A stretch of 64,000 nucleotides of DNA from Pinus tabuliformis (taxonomy: Eukaryota; Streptophyta; Pinopsida; Pinales; Pinaceae). The notes below the pieces were generated by a model. The model was not told the DNA's origin, did no database searches, and saw nothing but the letters and a program-made list of their open reading frames with translations. Where the stretch lies: positions 802,805,592-802,869,591 of the forward strand of contig CM062805.1 in the NCBI GenBank assembly GCA_031772625.1, written 5' to 3'. A program made the translations under genes and the position numbers. This document shows positions 56,515 to 64,000 of this stretch, one piece after another. Positions within the stretch are counted from its first letter, which is position 1. Every line of letters begins with the position of its first letter.

Positions 56515-57075
56515 TAGAAGCATTCAACAAGGTACTGGAAACCGCGTTGACCAAGGTATGCAATGTGCAGCGAAGTGATTGGGATCTACGCATACCGACA
56601 ATGTGATGGGCGTATCGAACGACATGCAAGAAACTGATGGGATAGACACCTTTTAAGCTTTTCTATGGAGTGGAAGCCATAGTGCCTATGGAATAAATTG
56701 TGCCTAGTCTACGTATACCAGTTCTCACAGGTATGACAGATCGTGGAGCCCTGGAGGAGAGGCTCGCGGATCTGGAAGAGGTCGAAGAAGAGTAAATTTT
56801 GGTTGGATTTCACCAGCAAGTCCAAAAGTAATGCGAAAATGGTTGGCACAATTGACATATTAAGCTGCGCACATTCAAGGCAAACGATTTGGTGTTGTTG
56901 TATGATAGTAAGTTTAATAAACTCCCAGGGAAATTTTGAATGCATTAGTTAGGGTTGTATGTTATTAAGGAGATTACAGATGGTGGCGTGATACATTTGG
57001 TCAAGTTAAATGGAGAGCCCTTCCTAGGAAAAGTGAAAAGTGAGTGGAAGTCACTTGAAGCCATACACAGGTGGC
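56515..57075 (+). pseudogene. Integrase tail, F copy 2 (with empty copia site)
   Basis: [16 protein letters not shown], then LIPTM-W-YRTT and FKLFYGVEAIVPME, and the basic tail LRTFKANDLVLLYDSKF. It runs without interruption through about 56,700-56,730, where copy 1 holds the copia element. Confidence 0.7.
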
Positions 57076-57494
57076 CCAGCCACCTGACTAGCCAACCAAA
57101 GCATAGTCTTAGCACTCCAGGTAGCTGAAAGGAGGCACGGGACTATAAACTACTCTACCTGGGAGCTGCATGATGTCAGGACTACAAGAAATAGCAAAGT
57201 GTCACAAGGTCCGCGACAGCGCGAACACAGCTATGCTGGCACCCAATTCTAATGGAAAGTAACCGTTAGTCACTATGAATGATGTGATGCTTGGTTTGAG
57301 GCCAAATGGAGCAGGTGGAAACAATTTTAGGTGAAATTTATGGGCTAGATTCGTGAAAATATACTACCAATCTAGCATTAATGGACAGAATTTGGGGGGA
57401 AAGACAAATTCAAATTCAAGAGGTGATATAAATTACAAAGGGATGCCCAATAAACAACACTTGACAATTTGAGAACTAAGTTGTTGTGCGCTCA

Positions 57495-58494
57495 TGTTAT
57501 CGGGAAATCTAGTGTCTATGCAGAGCTGCTAGTCCCACTAAGGATGGTAGCTACCTTAGAAACAAACAAACTAAAACCACTTTTTTTTTCCTTTATGAAA
57601 AGTAGATTATTGGGGAATAAAGGAGACCAACCTCTATCTTGCGCTTGGTTCCTTGCTTGATTCCTCTCCCTTATGATAGATCTTTGCCACTCGCTTCCTC
57701 ATCTACTCAACTTCAAAGAGCACCTGTGGAATGAAAGCAGCATAATACTATCCAAGAACATATATCTACTATCATAAACAATATAGGACCAGATATATAT
57801 TGACCACACAGATGCATATATCATTAGTCATACAAGAATGTGGAGGAAAACTTGAATAGCTTTATTAATAATCAAGAATAGCAAAGAGGATTACAACCAA
57901 TTGTTCCGACCCGGCGTCATCCTCTCAGCAAGAAAGCCCATCTTCACCTCATGAAAAGCTTAGATCACCCAAAACTATGATGTTGCACCAAGAAACCAGC
58001 AACACTTCCTTACAAGATACAAAATTCCAGCCCCTGGATCTCTGGGATCAGCTTTTGAGATTTGATTAGTGTCCTCTCTCTGATAGTTCTTGATTGCACT
58101 TGGAGATTGATGATCTCTTACTCATCCCTGGGCGAATGCAGAGAGTCAAGTGTCACAGGGGAAGTTTCTGGAAGATTCCATGATCCTCCACCTTGCAGAT
58201 TGACCCTGTCATTTGTGCACTCTTGCCCATCGCACCCCATAGAAGGGCTTTTCAGTGTGCATCGCACCTTCCGTGTGCATTTAGGTGGGATGCAGTGCAC
58301 TTTGACCATGGATCAGGTGAGATGGTCCAATTTTGACCAGTTCTGAGTAGTTTTTCATGGAAAACGTTTGGGGGATGATGTAATCAGCTGACCTTGTTTT
58401 TTTAGGGGTTGGAACAAGAATTTTAGGGACTTAAGAGCCCTTGGTTTATGGAAATTTATGATTGGGGTTGCAGTGCCCAAAAATGTCTATAACA
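57495..58494 (-). repeat. Element C 3' LTR
   Basis: TGTTATCGGGAA...GTCTATAACA. Homologous to the B LTR but shorter and clearly diverged. The partner LTR is not in the window. Confidence 0.8.
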
Positions 58495-59671
58495 GTTGCC
58501 CCCTAAAGCATGAGGTTGTTAATTTTTGATGTCGGGTGAAATGCTTTATCATAAGGATCTAAAGTTTTTTCGAGCTGGAAGGCGACCTGTAATAAGATAC
58601 AATACAACACATTATCTTCATAACATTTTCATGATCTAGCTGAGGCGGGCATTGCCATGCTTAGCTTTATAAATTCATTTTCATGTACATAAGACAGACA
58701 ATCGTCTGTGTGAAGACTAATGATTCTGGTAGAGTCATCATCCCTTGGATTGGATGATTATCTGTGCAGAAATGATGTACATTTGATGTCTTTATTTTCC
58801 TGAATATATATCTCAGCGCGGATGGATGAAACTAGATCTGGGGTCTTCAATCTCGTTCAATCTTCACTCAAACTACAAGCCGATCCATGTGAGATATTTC
58901 TGGAGTCGAACATGGAAAGACATCGCCTGATTACCAGCCAATGATGTAAGTTGTTAACAGGCATGAGAGGAATCATCGATAATGATGATGACCCTCAAGG
59001 TACTATAGTACAATTCACGTGGTGTGAATAAGGGACTTGGCATCGAACACCATTCAAAATCTTTCGGTCGGAGGCCATTGATGTAAACCTGTCGCTGGAA
59101 GTGAGAAACTTGCCATTGAGGCATGCGAGCTTCAAAGTACTGAAAGGGTTGTTCCTAGATCGACTTCCTAGATAATGAGCCGATGTCGACAAGAAGCGAT
59201 CCATCATAGGAGGGCCTTAATGAATCCCACATCAATGACACAGAATAGAGCAAATAATTTTAATGGAGGTGAAAACGATCTGATGACATAAGGTTCAGGG
59301 TGGCGGTCATGAAAGAATGGAGCGTAAATGTATTGCAGTGGATGAGACACAAGTGAATTCTCTGAGTGACTTCTCTTGAACATATTGGCGGCACTGACAT
59401 GATGAATTGGTAGTGTTAACCCAAAATATGGATGGTGTGATGGACCAATGGTGATATGATTAGTGAACGGAACAACCCAACCCGACTTGGATGCGGAGTG
59501 AAAGTGTCAAGTTCAAGAGCGACTTGCTACCAATAAAATTTCTTCAAGTTTTCTTCCCAATTTTTCCCCAGCCATTGCTGATCAGTACCTCTTTATTTTT
59601 GTCAAGATTGAGGAGGATAACATATGCTTGTTCTATAATTTTCCCTTCGGGCAAACCCATCGCTATGTTTT
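58495..59671 (-). other. Element C 3' untranslated region
   Basis: Follows B's 39,217-40,387 closely (for example AATGATGTAA, GATCCATC(A) and ACCAATAAA blocks). No ORF supported. Confidence 0.65.
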
Positions 59672-60400
59672 AACGAGCCTAGCGATACTGAAACTCGTTC
59701 TTGTTTGTATGGACAAGTTTGTCACTATTCAGTTTTAACGAGTTTAAAGACAAAGATAACTCAGTCCTTTTCAATTTTAGAGAGTCTGAAAAGGAACGTA
59801 AAGAAAACTAAAATAATCCTTTTTCGTCATATAATCCCTTAAGTCTGAAAAAGTATAAAATAATACAAAAGGGATGAATTTTTGGTAATTTTAACAAGCC
59901 GAACAAAACAAGTGCTTAATCTTTTTGTGTAATAATCCCGCAGGTCCAAAAAGATTAAAATCTAAAGGAGGGATAGCACTTTCGGTCACTTTAACGAGCT
60001 GGAGAGGCCAATTGCTCAGAAATCTTTTCATATTTTATGAGTCAGATGAAAAGAGCTTAAAGGAGACTCATTTTTCGAGGAACGAGTAATAAATTCGGGT
60101 AGCAGCTAATTCCAGGTAAGGTTTGGAATTTTCCAATCACAGTAGTGTCACAAGGATGGCTAACAGGATCACTCTTCGCAGTTGTTCCTCAAAAAGGGTA
60201 AACAATCAAATGGAGGTGAATGATCGGACAATATAGAGTGGAGGTGATGATGAGGACATGACCAAGGTTTCAAAGGCTGATGATAATTCATTCACGATGG
60301 TTATTTACCAGAAATTGGTTCATTTTTTAATGAGCTTAAACTCTGGGGGAACGTTTTCTCATTGCTTATGTTTATTTTTTAACGAGCTTGAATTCCATGT
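59672..60400 (-). repeat. Stem-loop array in element C
   Basis: Counterpart of 40,388-41,177. The first hairpin AACGAG/CTCGTT (59,672/59,694) is kept. Some later stems are weakened by substitutions, for example GACTCAT facing ATGAGTC, where both arms changed together. Confidence 0.6.
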
Positions 60401-60420
60401 TAAAACTTCTCAAAATAATG

Positions 60421-61019
60421 GTCATTGATTATTTTGATTTTACCATTCACAACTTTTGTTCCTTCAAAGGTTGTACTGCCTGCTGAATTGCTTCATGAAA
60501 CTAGTTAGAAACGAACAATATATGTTTAAAAAAATGAATCAAAACACTAATATTTTACTTGAATTACATGAAAAGTAATTTAAAAGTGGTTTTTACCTCT
60601 CATTTTACCATTTCATTTGAAATTTGGTTTGTTGGAGCTTTGGAGGTGTTTTCCCCCTTGATTTTCACCAACTGATTCCGAGAGATTCTGTGGACGATTC
60701 TTGGTGCCATCTAGACTAGGTAGGAGCTAAACCTGAGCTCTTCAGTTTCATGCTTTCCTTTTCGAATTCTGAGCATGTTTTCTGGATTTTCTGAGCCTCT
60801 GGGGTTTGAAAAACTCGCCCTGGCTCCATCGCACCTCTTCTATATCAAAAGGTGTGATGCATGCTGGCTTGGCCATTGGCCAGTTAGTATGTATCCCACC
60901 CAGAACACTGCTGGGGTGTGATGGGCGCAAGGAGGGAAATTTGTGCACAGTTTTTCATGGAAATTTTTGCCTGTTTTTCACCAAATCAAGATCCTAACTC
61001 TCCTCTTGTTTGTTTTCAG
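60421..61019 (+). other. Upstream region of the mobile-domain-like gene
   Basis: No exon identified. It ends in a good splice acceptor (TTTGTTTTCAG at 61,009-61,019), so an upstream exon or 5' untranslated exon is likely here. Confidence 0.4.
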
Positions 61020-62708
61020 AGATTCATTGGAGAAAAATGCCTATTACATGGCGAGAATGTGAGCATGAAGAAGAGGACATGCTTGCTTTACATGATCCGT
61101 TTATGGTAAATGCAATGTGGAACTGTGGCCTATTCAAGTTTTTCCGCATCTCTAGCATGAGGCAGCAAATCAACTTGTTGCAATATTTTCTCGATGCATG
61201 GGATCCTACCACCCAGGTTTTCCAGATTAGGGGCAATTCCATCCCCTTGACTGTCGTGGACATATATTTTTTGACCGGCTTATCGAGGCGGGGTGCCCCT
61301 ATCTCATTATCAGGTTCGGCCCGTGGGGGTGAATCCGTGAGAGATTACATTCGCAGGTATTGCAGAGAGGGATCTCAACCGAGTAAGGACGGAAAGATCA
61401 TTATCCTAGATGTCATTGACAGGTCCTTGAGGACCATTCTATTCACTTTTGCCAGACTGGTTGGTAGTGCAACTCTTCATGTGGCCAACAGGTCTTATAT
61501 GCAGTATGCCTTAGAATGCCTTGAACCAAAGGTGTTCAACTGGTGTGATGCAATACTCTCTGTGATGAAAGAGCAACTAACCAAGGTGAAAAATGGAAGA
61601 TTGAAGAACTTTGGATATGGTTCTATTTTGACCGCTTTTGCCTTGGAAAATATCCCGCTGATGCAGCCGCAGTATGTTTCACTTGGTTTACCTCCACCGA
61701 CTAAGCCATAGATGCAGAGATGGGTCGACCTTATGGCCAAACATGCTAGTCAATCACAGGTTTCCTTTTCTGATACCTTCTTCGAGTGGTTCAACCATTA
61801 GTAGATGGTTTTTTCCAAGTATCCATATGTTGGTATGGATTTCCGGGGTGATCCGGATTTGGTACTACCGGTTGGTGAGCAGTGGGGTGTCATCGGTAAA
61901 TTCTCTAACCATATCTCTGTTTATTGTTTCTTTTATAATGTTCTTGTGCTTTTTCTATCAGGACTAATCAAAACTCATGTGATCATGCAGATGTTGTACT
62001 AGTTCGGCCAGTAGTACACCTGAGAGTGCCAGCTGCCGCTCCAACAGGAGAGGCTGTGGGAAGGGCTATCCTTCGCGATGTTGATGTGGTTGAGACTCTT
62101 TCAGCATTGTAGGATCAGGTCAAAGGCCTCACTCTTGGTATTCCAGACATGAGGACTGACGAGCTTCCTCTGAGGTTGCAGCGACATACTATTGGCGTGT
62201 CGAGTCGATGGACTAGGCTTTTATGCATGATTGCACAGGTGGTGACTTGTTATCACCAGCATCATTAGACTAGGGTGCCCCCCTAGCATTTTGAGTTTTG
62301 GGTCATCTGACCAATTTTTTTCTTGGTTACAGAACATTATGTGTAAACCATAAACAATTATATATATATATATTTTTTATTTTCGGAGCTTTATTTTGGT
62401 TAAGTTACATGATCCTGATGCAAATACTGATGAAATGCTTCTTTTTATAAATGTTGCAAATGTCTATTTAACACATAATTTTCCAATGAATCTGTTAATG
62501 TGTTCATGTTTCTGGAAATATTCTAATATTTAATAAAATCAAATTGCCTTTCCAAAATCTTGACCCTTAGGAACATGCGATAGATAGCTGGATTTCGGAT
62601 GTAGTAGATACCAGTGAGTTGTAGTATGACGAGTTGGGGGTCTAGCTTGATGAAAAGTCGGCATATGCCATGTGTGATGGCATCAGAGAGGAGTTCTATC
62701 AACGCCCT
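61020..62708 (+). pseudogene. Plant mobile domain-like gene, broken and truncated
   Basis: Exon 61,020-61,895 is open to a TAG at 61,709: MLALHDPFMVNAMWNCGLFK, TQVFQIRGNSIPLTVVDIYF, LTGLSRRGAPISLSG and SVRDYIRRYCREGSQ. The IRGNSIPLT/LTGLSRRG pattern resembles the plant mobile domain (MAIN/MAIL-like) found in transposons and host genes. A phase-1 intron, 61,896-61,990 (GTAAA...TGCAG), joins VGEQWGVIG in frame to VVLVRPVVHLRVPAA. A last exon from 62,571 (after CCTTAG) gives EHAIDSWISDVVDTSEL and KSAYAMCDGIREEFYQR and is cut by element D. Several stops. It lies antisense to C and D. Confidence 0.6.
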
Positions 62709-64000
62709 TGTCACACAAAATCAGTCAAAAGTGCGGACACAACCGACCTTCCTAGAAGTCTAAGACATTCTAATGACAAACAAAACAAACTGGAGCTATC
62801 CTTCTCTAAACATGCATTATGATATGAGAAATCAAGTGTTTCGTTCTTACCTTTGTCCAAACGCTGTTGTAGAAGTCCAAGCTTTGTTGATCTGGATGAG
62901 CTCCTCCTTTTCTCCAAAACCTGCAATCACCAACAGTCAAACAATTAAATAGCACCTGATTATAACATAAAACAAAGCATATTCAACATATAGACCAAGG
63001 AGTACATGAAATAACCCATAAACAACAAGTTATTGAGAAGAATGGACCAATTTGCATTAAAGGTAATCAAAAGGAACCATTACAACCTGAGCCTTGGTGT
63101 TGTGCAAGCTCCTTCCAGGGTCCACAAGAGTCTTCCTCTACTTTGACAAAGCTCACCCACTTCCAAATAGAACAAGCAAAGATGGCAATCTCTCCTCACA
63201 AGCTTCTAAATGGGAGTCCTAATTCTTGCAGCATTTACCCTTAGAAATGTATAGCTTTCAACCTCTCCTCCTTCTAGCCCAATTCCTATATTTATAGTGC
63301 TCAAGAGGAGGTTAATCAGGTCCACCATCAATGGGATAATCCCCTCTTTGGGTGGGATAGCTCCCTTATCGATGGGATAAGTTCCTCTTTGATAGGAGTG
63401 CATGAACCATCTGGAGGCGCCCAATACACATCGAACAACCTTCTAGAATGCTCTAGAAATGACCACAAGTAACTTTTTAAAGATGAAACTTGCGCATTCT
63501 AACCTTTACAGGGGGACGCACCTGTCCCTTTACGTACAGAGTGTCTTTGGACGCAGCTTTTGTGAACATTGGGAGCGTCCCCGCAGGTAAGGTTGAGAGA
63601 ACCTGCGTCCCCAGAGATAAATACATTTATACAAGACTTTCTCTCTTTTTTAAAGTTTGACATGGAGAGCAGAGGCATAAGACTTGCCTAAGAGGGTAGC
63701 ATGACTGTTGATTGAGCCATACTAACTGTAAATAGTCATGGTGACATTTTTTAGTGTAACAGATTGCCCCCTAAAGTGCGAAGCCTGGAATAGATTAGGG
63801 TTTGTAATATCTAGGAAGGGTGAAGCGCTTTATCATTTCAAGGATTATCCCGTGGAGAGCCTGGTTAGAACCTGCAATTTTCAACACAAAATACATGTAT
63901 AAGATTATATCATCACTGAGGTAGGCATTCCCATACTCAGATCAAAACTTTGACTAACAGACTAACTACTCTGATACAGGAATGATCTTGCAGTACATCA
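62709..64000 (-). mobile_element. Element D: third B-like element, left end only
   Basis: LTR-like 62,709-63,761 (1,053 bp; TGTCACAC...GTGTAACA) followed by GATTGCCCCCTAAAG, the same polypurine tract as B and C, and then internal sequence related to B and C (AAGCGCTTTATCA, TGAGGTAGGCATTCCCATACTCAG). The LTR itself does not match B or C by eye. It runs out of the window, so the TSD and coding part cannot be seen. Confidence 0.65.

Larger units (their letters stand above)
6418..57494 (+). mobile_element. F family: tandem non-autonomous gypsy-like element (LTR-internal-LTR-internal)
   Basis: Two 959-bp LTRs (6,418-7,376 and 52,123-53,081) in the same orientation each begin TGTTGGGCG and end CCAACA. 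Both are followed by the same kind of internal region, so the second LTR serves as 3' LTR of copy 1 and 5' LTR of copy 2. The bases before it (GTGTTGGGGGCA) look like a polypurine tract and those after it like a primer-binding site, not like a TSD. Copy 1 is dispersed by nested insertions (copia, element A, captured gene segment); without them it is about 7.5 kb. Encoded in order: leader protein, Gag, protease, second Gag-like domain, integrase tail, and in copy 1 a coiled-coil ORF. No RT or RNase H is present in either copy. The LTRs differ at about 47 of the first 385 bp. Confidence 0.8.
57495..60420 (-). mobile_element. Element C: partial relative of B
   Basis: The LTR at 57,495-58,494 (1,000 bp) and the following internal sequence to about 60,420 match B at 38,173-41,170, with many differences. 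Polypurine tract at 58,495 onward (TTTAGGGGGCAAC on the minus strand). It carries the stem-loop array. No Gag-protease and no second LTR are seen before 62,709. It interrupts F copy 2 at 57,494/57,495. Confidence 0.8.

Noticed and set aside
6418-57494. Two independent F insertions
   Set aside because: The middle LTR has a polypurine tract on its left and a primer-binding site on its right with no duplication, so a shared LTR in a tandem fits better.
61896-61961. A shorter intron ending at TATCAG (61,961)
   Set aside because: It would place the next exon in the wrong frame; ending at TGCAG (61,990) restores the frame into VVLVRPVV.

Overview
This is nuclear DNA from a land plant with a very large, retrotransposon-filled genome. 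A gymnosperm or similar giant-genome seed plant seems most likely, but the sequence does not name a species. I see no intact cellular gene, no rRNA or tRNA gene and no CRISPR array. Almost everything from 6,418 to 64,000 is LTR retrotransposon, nested to three levels. The order of insertion can be read from LTR ends, 5-bp target duplications (TSDs) and paralogous empty sites.

Layout. (1) 1-6,417: AT-rich non-coding DNA with a series of hairpins (about 1,740-2,145) and an old diverged direct repeat. (2) 6,418-57,494: a tandem of one Ty3/gypsy-like family, called F here. It reads LTR (6,418-7,376), internal, LTR (52,123-53,081), internal. Neither copy has reverse transcriptase. Both keep Gag, protease, a second Gag-like domain and an integrase tail. 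Copy 1 also carries a coiled-coil ORF after the integrase tail; in copy 2 that position is cut off by element C. (3) F copy 1 contains a Ty1/copia element (10,093-16,966; TSD TGTAT), a giant minus-strand gypsy element A (19,179-47,947; TSD CCTTC) and a segment of captured cellular gene pieces (about 48,290-51,790). (4) The right LTR of A contains element B (38,173-46,065; TSD GGTAC), a non-autonomous Gag-protease element. (5) F copy 2 is cut at 57,495 by element C, a diverged relative of B. C gives way to a broken intron-containing gene resembling plant mobile domain proteins, which is cut at 62,709 by element D, a third relative of B and C.

Main points. Element A has LTRs of about 7.06 kb, and each carries a copy of a 1,211-codon coiled-coil gene in the sense direction. 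A also has a second, upstream RNase H domain that keeps its catalytic acids, while the usual RNase H after the RT has lost them. B and C carry an array of short stem-loops 3' of the coding region. The captured segment joins pieces of CCT-gamma chaperonin, acylamino-acid-releasing enzyme and AFG1-like ATPase genes in one orientation. LTR divergence counted by hand gives the order F (about 12%), copia (about 5%), A (about 3%), B (about 2.5%), which agrees with the nesting.
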